Counted from the first letter of the stretch, positions 30,771-40,681 are shown. The stretch is DNA of 64,000 nucleotides from Parasporobacterium paucivorans DSM 15970 (GCF_900141895.1 NZ_FQYT01000017.1:1-64000); one strand, 5' to 3'. Made by a program: numbers and translations. The notes: generated by a model from the sequence alone, not told the origin.

Positions 30771-31151
30771 ATGAATTCTATTTTTGGAAATTCCATTTCC
30801 ATGTCGGAAAAATCCTTGGATTATCTCTGGCAGAAGCAGCAGGTGACATTGAATAATATCGCCAATGTGGATACCCCGGGATATAAAAAACAAGTTGTTT
30901 CATTTGAAAAAGAATTTCAAAAGCAGCTGGAAACAGCTGTAAAGTCAAACGATTCCTCCCAGATCAGGGAAACTATCAGTAATGCTAAAACAAAATTGAA
31001 TACTACGTCAACGTCGGACAGATTGGACGAGAATAACGTAGATATGGATATGGAAAGCGTGGAGCTTTCCCGGACTGCTCTTCAGTATCAGTATATGCTG
31101 GATTCAGTCAACAATGACATCAGCCGTCTCAGGACGGTTATTAAGGGTTAG
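30771..31151 (+). CDS. flgB: Flagellar basal-body rod protein FlgB
   Basis: A 126-residue rod subunit: SEKSLDYLWQKQQVTLNNIANVDTPGYKKQ (rod N-terminus) and VDMDMESVELSRTALQYQYM. ATG 30771 has AAGGAG upstream; more upstream in-frame starts lie within the leader and are rejected. It is the first gene of the operon. flgC, normally next, is displaced to 42899. Confidence 0.93.
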   Translation: MNSIFGNSISMSEKSLDYLWQKQQVTLNNIANVDTPGYKKQVVSFEKEFQKQLETAVKSNDSSQIRETISNAKTKLNTTSTSDRLDENNVDMDMESVELSRTALQYQYMLDSVNNDISRLRTVIKG

Positions 31152-31170
31152 CAGAAAGGGGTTATAAATC

Positions 31171-31479
31171 ATGAATGAATCATTTATCACGCCGATTATT
31201 CCGGTGAATTCCACCCCAGGATGGAACCCGGCTTCCGCAGTGGAAAAGGCGGAGGGGGATTCCCATTTCAAGGGGATTTTCCAGAGCGCTATTAAGGGCG
31301 TCGCCGAGTCGGAACAAGAGCTGGCTGGTCAGGAATACCTGCTGGCTACAGGGCAGATCGAAGATGCCCATGCAGTCCCCATTGCGGCGGCCAAAGCCCA
31401 GCTTTCGATAGACCTGTTGGTGCAGCTGCGGAATAAGGCCTTGGAGTCATACAACGAAATCATAAATATTAATATATAA
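31171..31479 (+). CDS. fliE: Flagellar hook-basal body protein FliE
   Basis: A 102-residue protein with FKGIFQSAIKGVAESEQELA and the family C-terminus AAAKAQLSIDLLVQLRNKALESYNEIININI. It adapts the rod to the MS ring. It follows flgB directly because flgC is missing from between them. Confidence 0.9.
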   Translation: MNESFITPIIPVNSTPGWNPASAVEKAEGDSHFKGIFQSAIKGVAESEQELAGQEYLLATGQIEDAHAVPIAAAKAQLSIDLLVQLRNKALESYNEIININI

Positions 31480-31521
31480 ATGATATAGCATTTATTTCAG
31501 GGAGGACGCAGTGAATCCAGT

Positions 31522-33096
31522 ATGGAAAAAGTAAAAGATGTATTGGACTGGCTGAAACAGTTTGCCAATAAAACCAGTAAAAAGACAAAAATGATTATTG
31601 GAATCGTGGTTGGCGCAGTCATCGTGTTTGCAGTCGTTCTGGCAGCCATCCTGAACAACAGTCCCTATCAGGTGATGTTTGCGGACGTAAGCGAAGGAGA
31701 GGCTTCGGAAATCATTTCCATTCTGAAAAGCTCCGGAACGGATTTTCAGTACAAGAACGGCGATTTTCTGGTTAAAGAGGATGTGCTGGATCAAACCATG
31801 GCGGAACTTGTGTACCAGGGGTATCCGACCAGCGGCTTCACCTATAATGTGTTTACGGAAAATGCAAGCCTGATGACCACGGATTCGGATAAGAGAACCT
31901 ATAAGTTGTATGAACTCCAGGACCGGATCGGCGCCACCATCCGGCTCTTTGACGGAGTAAAGGATGCCAAGGTCACAATCGCTCTGGGAGAACAGGAAAA
32001 ATATGCCCTGACCGATGAGGACAAGAGCAAGGCAGGAGCCAGCGCCACGGTCATCATGAAGAACGGGGGATCCCCCACGAAGGAGCAGGCCTCCGCCATT
32101 CAGCGGCTCATAGCCAGAAGTGTGGAGGGGCTGGATTTTGAAAACGTTTCCGTCTTTGACGGAAATGGAATAGAGGTATCCGCGGACTCTACGGAAAATG
32201 CCGCCGGCATTGCAAGCGATGGGGCGGAACTGGCCAGGCTCCTGGAGGATCAGGTGACACTGAATGTCATGAATGTCCTTACGCCATTTTACGGGGCCGG
32301 GAATGTCCGGATTTCCGTGAAAGCGGCCATAAACATGGACCAGGTGGTAACGGAGTCCATAGCGTACAGCACCCCGGAAAAGACAGGGGAAGAGGACAAG
32401 AGCGGCATCGTTTCCAACGAAAGCGGATCCCGGGACGGTTCCGGAGGGAGCACCACAGATGGAGGGGCCGCCGGGACAGACAGCAATACGGATGTACCGG
32501 GGTACACCACAGGCGGAGGGAGCACCGGAAGTGGGGTCAATTCCGAAACCTACACAAAGGAGTATCTGGTAAACCAGATCCGGCAGCAGGGGACCGTCAG
32601 CCCGGGCGTGCTGGAGAATCTGACCATTTCCGTGGCAATCAACGGAGAGGATTTCAAAAGCCTGGATGAGGGGGAATTGCGTGCTTTGGTTGGAAACGCA
32701 GCAGGAATTGCGGCTTCGGACTATGAAGAGAAAATAGCCCTGGCGTCCGCTCCTTTCTTTGAAGAGGAAAAAGCAGCGCAGGAAATCCTTCCAGTCAGCA
32801 AGCTGGAACGCCAGTATATACTGATGATTAGCGGCGTGGCTCTGATCATAATCATTGCTGCAGTCCTTCTTGGCCTGAAAAAGAAGAAGAAAAAGAGCAG
32901 GAAGGCCCCGATGGCGGAAAATCCATCCGCCGCACCCCCTCCCAAGAAGAGGGAACAAAACGAGGAAGTCATCAACCTGCAGAATGAGCATGGAATGGAG
33001 CTGAAGAAAAGCATCCGGAATTTCTCGGAGCAGAATCCGGAGATTTCCGCTCAATTGCTGAAAAACTGGCTGAATGAAGGTGATCGGTATGAGTAG
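31522..33096 (+). CDS. fliF: Flagellar MS-ring protein FliF
   Basis: A 524-residue membrane ring protein. TM1 lies near residues 23-44 (MIIGIVVGAVIVFAVVLAAI) and TM2 near 434-455 (LMISGVALIIIIAAVLLGL). Ring-building motifs (YQVMFADVSEGEASEIISIL, GVKDAKVTIALGEQEKY) and a Gly/Ser/Thr-rich periplasmic-side linker lie between. The cytoplasmic C-terminus contacts FliG. It overlaps fliG by eight bases. Confidence 0.93.
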   Translation: MEKVKDVLDWLKQFANKTSKKTKMIIGIVVGAVIVFAVVLAAILNNSPYQVMFADVSEGEASEIISILKSSGTDFQYKNGDFLVKEDVLDQTMAELVYQGYPTSGFTYNVFTENASLMTTDSDKRTYKLYELQDRIGATIRLFDGVKDAKVTIALGEQEKYALTDEDKSKAGASATVIMKNGGSPTKEQASAIQRLIARSVEGLDFENVSVFDGNGIEVSADSTENAAGIASDGAELARLLEDQVTLNVMNVLTPFYGAGNVRISVKAAINMDQVVTESIAYSTPEKTGEEDKSGIVSNESGSRDGSGGSTTDGGAAGTDSNTDVPGYTTGGGSTGSGVNSETYTKEYLVNQIRQQGTVSPGVLENLTISVAINGEDFKSLDEGELRALVGNAAGIAASDYEEKIALASAPFFEEEKAAQEILPVSKLERQYILMISGVALIIIIAAVLLGLKKKKKKSRKAPMAENPSAAPPPKKREQNEEVINLQNEHGMELKKSIRNFSEQNPEISAQLLKNWLNEGDRYE

Positions 33097-34099
33097 CTTA
33101 CGAGGCCTGACCCCAGGACAGAAAGCGGCGGCGGTTGTCGTTTCGTTGGGGGTGGACAAGGCGTCCCAGATATATAAATTCATGGACAAGGCGGATGTGG
33201 AAAAGCTGACGCTGGAGGTGGCCAGGCTGGGGCACCTGGAGGCAGACGAAACGGAAGGCGTGCTGGACGAGTTCTATAAGACCTGCCTGACCCAGAAGGT
33301 GGTGACCGACGGGGGGCTTGAATATGCCCGGACCGTTCTGGAAAAAGCCTTTGGAGAATCCCAGGCATCTACCCTCCTGGACAAGGTGACGAAGTCCTTA
33401 AAAACCAAGTCCTTCGGATTTATTCGCAAGAATGACGTGAAAAGCCTGTTCCTCGTGCTGCAGCATGAAAGGGCACAGACGATAGCCCTGGTCCTGGCCT
33501 ACACGGATCCGGAAATGACGGCATCACTGATTGAGGAGCTGCCACGGGCGAAGAGGCTTCAGGTAGTGGAATGCATCGCCCGGATGGAGAGCGCTTCCCC
33601 GGAAGCCATAAAAATCGTGGAAGAGCAGCTGAAAAGGAAATTCTCCTCCATCCTCACTACGGATTACACCACCATCGGCGGAATAGACTACATTGCAGAT
33701 GTCATGAACCGAATGGACAGAAGCAATGAAAAGCTGATTTTTGATGAGCTGGGCCGCAAGGATGCGGAACTTACGGATACCATCCGCAAGAAGATGTTCG
33801 TATTTGAAGATATCATTGCCATGGATGACAGATCCATCCAGAGGTTTATCCGGGAATGCGATCCGAAAGATATCGTTTATGCACTCAAGAACGCAAACGA
33901 GCAGGTATCCGGTATGTTCTTCGCCAACATGTCTGCCCGTATGGCAGAGACCATACAGGCAGACCTGGAAGTCACTGTCAATGTCCGTCTGAGGGATGTG
34001 GAAGAGGCGCAGCAGAAAATCGTCAATACCATCAGACGGCTGGAAGAGGAAGGCGAACTGATCATCAACAAAGGAGGAAAGGAAGAAATCATTGGCTAG
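33089..34099 (+). CDS. fliG: Flagellar motor switch protein FliG
   Basis: A 336-residue rotor protein: LRGLTPGQKAAAVVVSLGVD, VLQHERAQTIALVLAYTDPE (EHPQ-type region, here EHERA), and the C-terminal charged helix around VFEDIIAMDDRSIQRFIREC that meets the stator. ATG 33089 begins the conserved segment; an ATG at 33074 would add five residues. It overlaps fliF and fliH by eight bases each. Confidence 0.93.
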   Translation: MSSLRGLTPGQKAAAVVVSLGVDKASQIYKFMDKADVEKLTLEVARLGHLEADETEGVLDEFYKTCLTQKVVTDGGLEYARTVLEKAFGESQASTLLDKVTKSLKTKSFGFIRKNDVKSLFLVLQHERAQTIALVLAYTDPEMTASLIEELPRAKRLQVVECIARMESASPEAIKIVEEQLKRKFSSILTTDYTTIGGIDYIADVMNRMDRSNEKLIFDELGRKDAELTDTIRKKMFVFEDIIAMDDRSIQRFIRECDPKDIVYALKNANEQVSGMFFANMSARMAETIQADLEVTVNVRLRDVEEAQQKIVNTIRRLEEEGELIINKGGKEEIIG

Positions 34100-34817
34100 G
34101 AATATGAAGGATGAAGGGGTGAGACCCTACCAGTTCTACCTGCAGTTCGGAGAGGAACTGACCCGGGTGCAGCCGGAGGAATTGTCCGGATCGGACTGTT
34201 CCGAGTCAGAAATCGTGCTTCTGGAGGCCAGGGAGAAGGCCGGGCAGATTCTGGAGGAGGCCAGGGCTGAGAGCGAAAAAATCCGTTCAGATGCCTATGA
34301 AACGGCTGCCCGGGAAGGGCACAAATCCGGATATGAACAGGGCCGGCAGGAAGCCTATGAGGAACATGCCAAAAAGCTGCGGGAAGACACGAACCGGCTA
34401 GAGGAAGAGATAGCCCGGGCCATCGAGGATATGGAGAACAAAAAGGCCCTAATGATGGAGACCCATCTGAATGACCTGAAAAACATCTCCGTTTCGATAG
34501 CGGAAAAAATCATTAAGACCAGCCTGAGCGCAAGCGAAGAAATCATCAAGAGGATGATCATATCCGCAGCGGACAAATTGAAGAAATCCCAATGGGCGAA
34601 AATATATATATCGGACAGCGACTCGGACCGTATAGTGAAGGGCGACGCAGCCCTGATACGAGAACTGGGGAAATTGTCCGACAACATCAAGATTATTGCC
34701 ATGGACGGGGAAGAAGAAGGCACCTGCATCATCGAGCTTCCGGAGGAAATCATTGATGCCAGCGTGAATACCCAGCTTGAGAATATACGGGACATTCTGA
34801 ATAATGCAAGATTATAG
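34092..34817 (+). CDS. fliH: Flagellar export ATPase regulator FliH
   Basis: A 241-residue protein with a long charged coiled coil (about residues 40-110, including KSGYEQGRQEAYEEHAKKLR) and the C-terminal FliH/YscL fold (SIAEKIIKTSL ... ELPEEIIDASVNTQLENI). It holds the FliI ATPase. The start is TTG 34092 or, less likely, ATG 34104. It is 12 bases before fliI. Confidence 0.85.
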   Translation: MARNMKDEGVRPYQFYLQFGEELTRVQPEELSGSDCSESEIVLLEAREKAGQILEEARAESEKIRSDAYETAAREGHKSGYEQGRQEAYEEHAKKLREDTNRLEEEIARAIEDMENKKALMMETHLNDLKNISVSIAEKIIKTSLSASEEIIKRMIISAADKLKKSQWAKIYISDSDSDRIVKGDAALIRELGKLSDNIKIIAMDGEEEGTCIIELPEEIIDASVNTQLENIRDILNNARL

Positions 34818-34829
34818 CGGGAGAGGGAT

Positions 34830-36134
34830 ATGCTAAAGGATTTGCCTGAGCTGATACTGAAATCAGAGACAAAAAGCCACATCGGAAAAATTGAAAACAT
34901 CGTCGGAATGGCGATTGAGTCTTCCGGTGGGCGAGCCAGTATCGGGGATATCGCCATGATTTACAATGAGGACCGGAAGAAGCAGATTCCCGTGGAAGTG
35001 GTGGGCTTTAGGGACGACAAGATCCAGCTGATGGCCTATGAGAATATGAACGGCATAGCCTCAGGAAGCTTTGTCCGCAACACCCGCAACCGCCTCAAAA
35101 TACCAGTGGGAGAGTTCCTGCGGGGAAGAGTCATTGACGCTCTGGGAAGGCCCATGGATGAAGGAGGGCCTTTTGAATCCCCAGCCTATTATTATGTGGA
35201 GAATCCCTACATCAATCCCCTGACCAGACCACCCATCGACGAGCGCCTTGATTTTGGGGTGAACGCCATCGATGGACTGAACAGCGTGGGGAAGGGCCAG
35301 CGTATCGGCATATTCGCCGGCAGCGGCGTGGGAAAGAGCACCCTTCTTGGCATGATTGCCAGAAATGTCAAATCGGACATCAATGTGATTGCACTGGTAG
35401 GGGAGCGTGGACGGGAAGTCCGGGAATTCATAGAAAAGGATCTGGGTCCCGAAGGAATGAAACGATCCGTTCTGGTGGTAGCCACATCGGACCAGCCGGC
35501 CATGCTCCGGATGAAATGTCCTCTGGTGGCCACCACCATCGCAGAATATTTCAAAGATCAAGGGAAGGATGTCCTCCTGATGATGGATTCCCTGACACGG
35601 TTTGCCATGGCGCAGCGGGAAATCGGGCTGGCCACAGGGGAACCGCCGGTGGCCAGAGGCTACACCCCTTCTATTTATGCCGAATTTCCCAAGCTTCTGG
35701 AACGGAGCGGTAAATTTGAGAAGGGATCCATAACCGGTGTATATACGGTTTTGGTGGAAGGGGATGACACCAACGAGCCTGTGGCAGATACGGTCCGGGG
35801 CATTTTGGACGGCCATATCGTCCTCAGCCGCAAACTGGCCAATGAAAATCATTTTCCGGCTATCGACATCACGGGCAGCATTTCCCGACTGATGACCAAT
35901 ATCGTATCGGACGAGCACAGGGATCTGGCAGCCAGGCTCAGGGACATCCTCAGTATCTACGAAAAGAATGAGGACCTGATTTCCATAGGCGCCTACAAAG
36001 CGGGAACCAATCCCAGGCTGGATTATGCCATCCAGAAAATCGACAGTGTCAATGCCTTCCTGAAACAGGAGATAGAAGAAAGCCATTCTTATGAGGAGAT
36101 TCTGAATAAACTAGAAGAAATCGTAAAACAGTAA
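34830..36134 (+). CDS. fliI: Flagellar export ATPase FliI
   Basis: A 434-residue F1-beta-like ATPase: GIFAGSGVGKSTLLGMIARN (Walker A), GERGREVREFIEKDLG, DVLLMMDSLTRFAMAQREIG (Walker B) and ARGYTPSIYAEFPKLLERSG. It powers and orders export of flagellar proteins. It is flanked by fliH and fliJ as usual. Confidence 0.96.
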   Translation: MLKDLPELILKSETKSHIGKIENIVGMAIESSGGRASIGDIAMIYNEDRKKQIPVEVVGFRDDKIQLMAYENMNGIASGSFVRNTRNRLKIPVGEFLRGRVIDALGRPMDEGGPFESPAYYYVENPYINPLTRPPIDERLDFGVNAIDGLNSVGKGQRIGIFAGSGVGKSTLLGMIARNVKSDINVIALVGERGREVREFIEKDLGPEGMKRSVLVVATSDQPAMLRMKCPLVATTIAEYFKDQGKDVLLMMDSLTRFAMAQREIGLATGEPPVARGYTPSIYAEFPKLLERSGKFEKGSITGVYTVLVEGDDTNEPVADTVRGILDGHIVLSRKLANENHFPAIDITGSISRLMTNIVSDEHRDLAARLRDILSIYEKNEDLISIGAYKAGTNPRLDYAIQKIDSVNAFLKQEIEESHSYEEILNKLEEIVKQ

Positions 36135-36152
36135 AGGCGGTAAAAGAAGAAT

Positions 36153-36602
36153 ATGAAGAAATTTCATTTTTCATTGGATTCGGTGTTGCGGTTTAAGGAA
36201 CAGGTGTTGGACAGCCTCAAAAACGAGCACGCGCGTACGCTTGCCCGGGTGTCAAAAACAGAGCAGGAACTGAAAGAGCTGAAGGACCGGCACTGGGAGA
36301 ACGCCACCCGATTTAATGAAAACAAGAAAAATGGAGCGACTATTATGGAGATGCGTTCCACGGAGGCGTATCTGCAGGTATTGGACCGCAGGATCGAAAT
36401 GGCCGCAAAGGAGCTGGAAATCCTAAAGGCGCAAGAACAGGAAAAACGTAGACTAGTCATCGAAGCCAATAAGGAGACTGCCTCTATAGGCAGGCTGCGG
36501 GAGAAGAAGTTGGAACAGTATTTGAAGGAAGTCAGGAAAAAAGAAGAGATATTCATGGAAGAATTTGTTTCCAATGCGCGCCTGAAGCCAGCACAGGGAT
36601 AA
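36153..36602 (+). CDS. fliJ: Flagellar FliJ protein
   Basis: A 149-residue, fully helical protein: KKFHFSLDSVLRFKEQVLDS at the start and long antiparallel coiled coils. FliJ is the central stalk of the export ATPase and a chaperone escort. Identification rests on size, coiled coil and place after fliI. Confidence 0.82.
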   Translation: MKKFHFSLDSVLRFKEQVLDSLKNEHARTLARVSKTEQELKELKDRHWENATRFNENKKNGATIMEMRSTEAYLQVLDRRIEMAAKELEILKAQEQEKRRLVIEANKETASIGRLREKKLEQYLKEVRKKEEIFMEEFVSNARLKPAQG

Positions 36603-36653
36603 TTCTGTCAGACAGATTATCATAGATATTTCAGAAAGAAAGGAGGAGAAGAA

Positions 36654-37763
36654 TTGGTAAACATGACAAGCGCTGTTCCGGTAACTGGCACAAACGTATC
36701 GGTCAGCAAGAATCCAGAGGATGCTGATATCCTTCTGCCGGCTGGATTCAAGGAACTCCTGCAGGCTCTGGGAACAGAAGGGAATGCCCGTTCGGGCGCT
36801 GCGGCTGTACCGCTTTCCATTATCGAAGATTCTGGGGAAGCGGAAGTACAGATGCCGGAGCAGGAAGAAAAGCCGGATATCATGCCGGAATTGGCGGTGG
36901 GCCTGATGACCCAGGAAATGATGACCGCGATTGCTGCCATGAAGCCGGAGACAAGGGTGGAAAAACCGGAGGGTACGGTCAACCCCGGTATAGCGCAAAT
37001 CGCGACAGAGCCTGTCCCGGTGCAAAAATCCATCCAGAAGCCTTTAAAAAAAATCGGGCAGGTCAATATCCCAAATGAGGAGTCGGGAGGCGATCGGGCA
37101 CCGATGCCGGAAATTCCTGGCGGGAAGAGCATGCAAATGGAAACCGTTCCCGCAGCTTCCTCAGCCTCAGCGGCTGATACGGCACCAGCAATCAGGGTTT
37201 TGGATGAGGCTTTGCCCCGGTCAGAACAGGTAACCGCGGAAGAGACAGGCGGCGAAATGGCGGCGGCATCCGTGAGGTCGGAACCGGCGAGGGAAATCGC
37301 ACAGGCACAACCTATTAAAATAGAGGAGTTGAAGCAACCGATACCTGCTAAAGGGTCAGATCCCATCATTGATACCATCGTAGAAAAGATTACCGGGATG
37401 GAAAAGGCCTTTGAAATCCAGATGTATCCGGAAAATCTCGGGAAGGTTTCCATCAAGGTCAGCTATGGGCAGGATGGAACCAACATATCCATTGTCTGTG
37501 AGGATAAAAAAACCATGGAGCTTCTGGTGCAGAACGCAAAAGATATCGGAGGCATCATCGAGCAGAACCTGGGTACGCCTACCACGATTTTCGTGGAGAA
37601 AGGAAATGATCCAAACTACCTGGACCAGGAGGGCCGGCACCAGGGGCAGAGGGGGAGGCATCCAGAGCCCGATTCCAAAAAGGAGCAGGAAAAAGAAAAT
37701 ACCATGGATTTCCTGCAGCAGCTGCGGCTGGGGCTTATAACCGGCAGCGGATACCATGGATAA
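36654..37763 (+). CDS. fliK: Flagellar hook-length control protein FliK
   Basis: A 369-residue protein with a long, disordered Pro/Ala/Glu-rich N-terminal part. A C-terminal Flg_hook domain follows (EKITGMEKAFEIQMYPENLGKVSIKV, CEDKKTMELLVQNAKDIG). It measures hook length and flips FlhB specificity. TTG 36654 is chosen because AGGAGG (36641-36646) fits it; ATG 36663 is too far. Confidence 0.85.
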   Translation: MVNMTSAVPVTGTNVSVSKNPEDADILLPAGFKELLQALGTEGNARSGAAAVPLSIIEDSGEAEVQMPEQEEKPDIMPELAVGLMTQEMMTAIAAMKPETRVEKPEGTVNPGIAQIATEPVPVQKSIQKPLKKIGQVNIPNEESGGDRAPMPEIPGGKSMQMETVPAASSASAADTAPAIRVLDEALPRSEQVTAEETGGEMAAASVRSEPAREIAQAQPIKIEELKQPIPAKGSDPIIDTIVEKITGMEKAFEIQMYPENLGKVSIKVSYGQDGTNISIVCEDKKTMELLVQNAKDIGGIIEQNLGTPTTIFVEKGNDPNYLDQEGRHQGQRGRHPEPDSKKEQEKENTMDFLQQLRLGLITGSGYHG

Positions 37764-37779
37764 AAGGAGGTAAACAGAA

Positions 37780-38217
37780 TTGGATTTGAATTCGATTGGG
37801 AATTATCTGGGAGCAATCAAGCCGGGCAGTGTAAAGGACGAAGGGGGAGCAAAAAAAACCGGAGGACTGGGTATGGAAGACTTCCTGCAGCTATTTTCGG
37901 CACAGCTGAAATACCAGGATATGTCAAGCCCCATGGATAACTCGGAGATGATGAACCAGCTGACCCAGGTGTCATCGGTAACGGCCATGGAAACCATGAC
38001 GGAGCAGATGGACAGTATCGTCAGGATGACCACGCTGACGTATGCATCATCCATGATTGGGAAAGAGATTACCATTTCACAGGACAATGTCCTGGATGTG
38101 CCGGTCAAAGGGATTGTAACGGGAGCAGGGGTATACAATAACGAACCCTGTGTGTATGTAAACGGCACAGCATATAGCCTGTCAAAAATAATGGTGGTGG
38201 GAAATACAAATGATTAG
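37780..38217 (+). CDS. flgD: Flagellar hook assembly protein FlgD
   Basis: A 145-residue short FlgD: LGMEDFLQLFSAQLKYQDMSSPMDNSEMMNQLTQVSSVTAMETM, the FlgD cap hallmark, then a brief C-terminal part. The usual Ig-like/FlgD domain after it is almost absent, as in some clostridia. TTG start 37780 has AAAGGAGG at the right spacing. It overlaps the next gene by eight bases. Confidence 0.88.
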   Translation: MDLNSIGNYLGAIKPGSVKDEGGAKKTGGLGMEDFLQLFSAQLKYQDMSSPMDNSEMMNQLTQVSSVTAMETMTEQMDSIVRMTTLTYASSMIGKEITISQDNVLDVPVKGIVTGAGVYNNEPCVYVNGTAYSLSKIMVVGNTND

Positions 38218-38578
38218 AAACATCAACCCGGTAAACAGCGCAGGACAGCTGCAGCGGGAAATCGCTACAAACAGAGCTGGACAGAATTTTGCTGATATCC
38301 TGAAGGGGAAGCTGGATGAGGCAAGCGGTCTGCAGTTCTCCAGACATGCTGCTCAGAGGGTGGAACAGAGGGGGATGGAAATTACGGATTCGCTCCTGTG
38401 GAATCTCAGCGGTGCGGTGGAGAAGGCAAGGAGCAAGGGTGCCAGAGACGTAGCGGTGATTGGGGATTCGGGAGCATTCATCGTAAATGTGCCCAACAAC
38501 GTGGTGGTCACAGCCATGGACAGAGAGGAAATGAAAGATAATATCTTTACCAACATCGACAGCGCCGTAATTATATAG
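38210..38578 (+). CDS. TIGR02530-family flagellar operon protein
   Basis: A 122-residue protein with LQFSRHAAQRVEQRGMEIT, LSGAVEKARSKGARDVAVI and the conserved end VVVTAMDREEMKDNIFTNIDSAVII. The family is encoded between flgD and flgE in many Firmicutes. The function is unknown. No signal peptide or membrane helix is present. Confidence 0.85.
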   Translation: MIRNINPVNSAGQLQREIATNRAGQNFADILKGKLDEASGLQFSRHAAQRVEQRGMEITDSLLWNLSGAVEKARSKGARDVAVIGDSGAFIVNVPNNVVVTAMDREEMKDNIFTNIDSAVII

Positions 38579-38659
38579 CCGGACCATTTATGGAGGCTTG
38601 CCCTTCTGCCCGACTGGCAGAGGGGGAAATGGCAAAAAAAAGAAGGGGGAATCTTTAAA

Positions 38660-39595
38660 ATGGTTAAATCAATGTTTTCCGGCGTGTCCGGATTGAGGTC
38701 ACATCAGCAGAAAATGGACGTAATCGCCAATAATATTTCAAACGTAAATACATGGGGGTATAAGGCCGCTACCTATTCCTTCAAGGATGCGGTTTATCAG
38801 ACCATCAATGCATCCACTGGCGGAGACGGGGAAACGGGAGGCATGGGAGGGACAAACGCTTCCCAGCTTGGATATGGAACCGCCACCGGGTCCGTCACTA
38901 CATCCTTCACCTCTGGGGCCATGGCTACATCAGACAGTCCTCTGGACTGCATGATCGATGGAACCGGGTTCTTTATCGTGGGCCCCATGAACTCGGCCCA
39001 GATAGACATTTCCACGGGCGACCTTTCTGCCTCTGGCCTGTACTTATCCAGAGTCGGGATTTTCTCTACAGACAATAACGGATATCTTGTGGATAGTTCC
39101 GGATACTACGTGTACGGGGCCCAGTCAGGAACGGTGGGGTCTAGTGGAACAGAGGGGGAGCTTGCGGATACGATTTCTCCCATCTGCATACCGGACTACG
39201 TCCCGGCGGATGGAGACCCGGTGGGAAAAACTTCCTATGACATCCAGAGCTATTCCATCAGTGCGGACGGAACCCTTCTGGGCGTGGATAAGGATACCAA
39301 CCGAACCATTGTAATCGGGCAGATTGCCCTGGCGGCGGTGGAGAACCCAAATGGCCTTGAGAAAACCTCCGGCTACTATTACTCCATCGGAGACAATGCA
39401 GGGGATGTAACCGGAAACCTCACAAATGGCGGAGCCCTGGGGCGCATCAAGAGCGGGTATCTGGAGCAGGCCAACGTGGACCTGGCAAAGGAATTCTCCG
39501 AAATGATCACAACCCAGAGGGGATTCCAGGCCAATTCAAAGATCATCACGGTTTCCGATGAAATGCTGGAGCAGCTCGTTAACATGAAACGATAG
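38660..39595 (+). CDS. flgE: Flagellar hook protein FlgE (short)
   Basis: A 311-residue hook/rod family protein: MVKSMFSGVSGLRSHQQKMD, IANNISNVNTWGYKAA at the N-terminus; CMIDGTGFFIVG; and the C-terminal YLEQANVDLAKEFSEMITTQRGFQANSKII. Its place after flgD and before flbD identifies it as the hook protein. It is shorter than many hook proteins (often above 400 residues) because the surface domain is small. Confidence 0.85.
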   Translation: MVKSMFSGVSGLRSHQQKMDVIANNISNVNTWGYKAATYSFKDAVYQTINASTGGDGETGGMGGTNASQLGYGTATGSVTTSFTSGAMATSDSPLDCMIDGTGFFIVGPMNSAQIDISTGDLSASGLYLSRVGIFSTDNNGYLVDSSGYYVYGAQSGTVGSSGTEGELADTISPICIPDYVPADGDPVGKTSYDIQSYSISADGTLLGVDKDTNRTIVIGQIALAAVENPNGLEKTSGYYYSIGDNAGDVTGNLTNGGALGRIKSGYLEQANVDLAKEFSEMITTQRGFQANSKIITVSDEMLEQLVNMKR

Positions 39596-39623
39596 TTATT
39601 GAAAGCGCAGCAGGGGGAAGAGA

Positions 39624-39824
39624 ATGATCCGGTTAACCAGACTGAATAATCAGGAAATCGTCATAAACAGTGCACAGATTGAATGCATAGAGGTCATCCC
39701 GGAATCGAAAATCATCATGATGAACGGGAAGTTCTACATTGTGCAGGAAAGCATCAGGGAAATAATTGAAAAAACGAAGGAATATGCGGCGGCGGTAAGG
39801 GATATGTCACGAAATATGATTTAA
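39624..39824 (+). CDS. flbD: FlbD family flagellar protein
   Basis: A 66-residue protein: MIRLTRLNNQEIVINSAQIE, TMNGK-like MMNGKFYIVQES. It is small, without domains of known reaction. It is constant between flgE and motA in Firmicutes. This is the short FlbD, not the Caulobacter regulator of the same name. Confidence 0.85.
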   Translation: MIRLTRLNNQEIVINSAQIECIEVIPESKIIMMNGKFYIVQESIREIIEKTKEYAAAVRDMSRNMI

Positions 39825-39859
39825 CGTGCATGGAAAAACGGCATCAGGGAGGCCTGAAA

Positions 39860-40681
39860 ATGGATTTTACAAGTATTATCGGATTAGTAGCGGGCATTAT
39901 TTTAGTTGTTTATGGCATAGGGATGGATAAAATCGGAAATTTCCTGGATACACCCAGTGCCCTGATTGTAGTCGGTGGAACGGTAGCGGCAGTTGTTGCA
40001 AGTTTTCCGTTGCGTATCCTGAAAAATGTTCCCAAGCACTTTAAAATTTTGTTGCAGGGGAAAAACAATCCGGCAAAAATCATAGAAGAAATGGTGGATC
40101 TGGCTCAGTTTGCCAGAAGAAACGGACTGCTGGCACTAGAAGACCGGGCGAATGAACTGAAGGACCCTTTCTTTAAGCAGAGTGTCCTGCTGATTGTGGA
40201 TGCCATGGACACGGAGAAGGTTAGGGAGCTGCTGGAAACCCAGGTGGATATGATGTCCGACCGCCATGAAGAGAATACGGTGCTGTATGACAAAGCGGCG
40301 GCCTACTCCCCTTCTTTTGGCCTCATCGGGACACTCATAGGACTTATAAACATGCTTAAATCAATGAATATGGACGCAGGCGGTTCCAACGACATGGGAA
40401 AAAATATGGCTGTGGCCATGATAACAACATTCTACGGTTGTGTGCTGGCCAGCCTCGTTTTTTCCCCGATTGCTAAAAAGTTGCGGATACGAAACGAGGA
40501 AGAGGTCCTGTATAAACAGCTGATCATAGAAGGAGTGATTTCTATCCAATCCGGAGATAATCCCAAGTTCCTAAAAGAAAAGCTTGTCTCCTACCTGGAA
40601 CAGGGACAGCAGAAAAGGATACTGGAGGGGAAAGACTCTACTGGAAAAGAGAAAGCAGCACAGGAAGCAATGGATCTGTAA
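39860..40681 (+). CDS. motA: Motility stator protein MotA
   Basis: A 273-residue membrane protein with four helices (about residues 4-22, 32-50, 148-168, 180-200 by hydrophobicity), SFGLIGTLIGLINMLKSM and AVAMITTFYGCVLASLVFSPIAKKL. With MotB it forms the ion-driven stator. ATG 39860 follows AGGGAGG; an in-frame ATG at 39830 is less well supported. Confidence 0.92.
   Translation: MDFTSIIGLVAGIILVVYGIGMDKIGNFLDTPSALIVVGGTVAAVVASFPLRILKNVPKHFKILLQGKNNPAKIIEEMVDLAQFARRNGLLALEDRANELKDPFFKQSVLLIVDAMDTEKVRELLETQVDMMSDRHEENTVLYDKAAAYSPSFGLIGTLIGLINMLKSMNMDAGGSNDMGKNMAVAMITTFYGCVLASLVFSPIAKKLRIRNEEEVLYKQLIIEGVISIQSGDNPKFLKEKLVSYLEQGQQKRILEGKDSTGKEKAAQEAMDL

Noticed and set aside
31492-33189. 565-codon minus-strand open frame across fliF
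   Set aside because: It is antisense to a well-supported fliF, has no family pattern and no ribosome site; it reflects codon composition.
35061-36086. 341-codon minus-strand open frame across fliI
   Set aside because: It is a shadow of the highly conserved fliI reading frame; the residues show no known domain.
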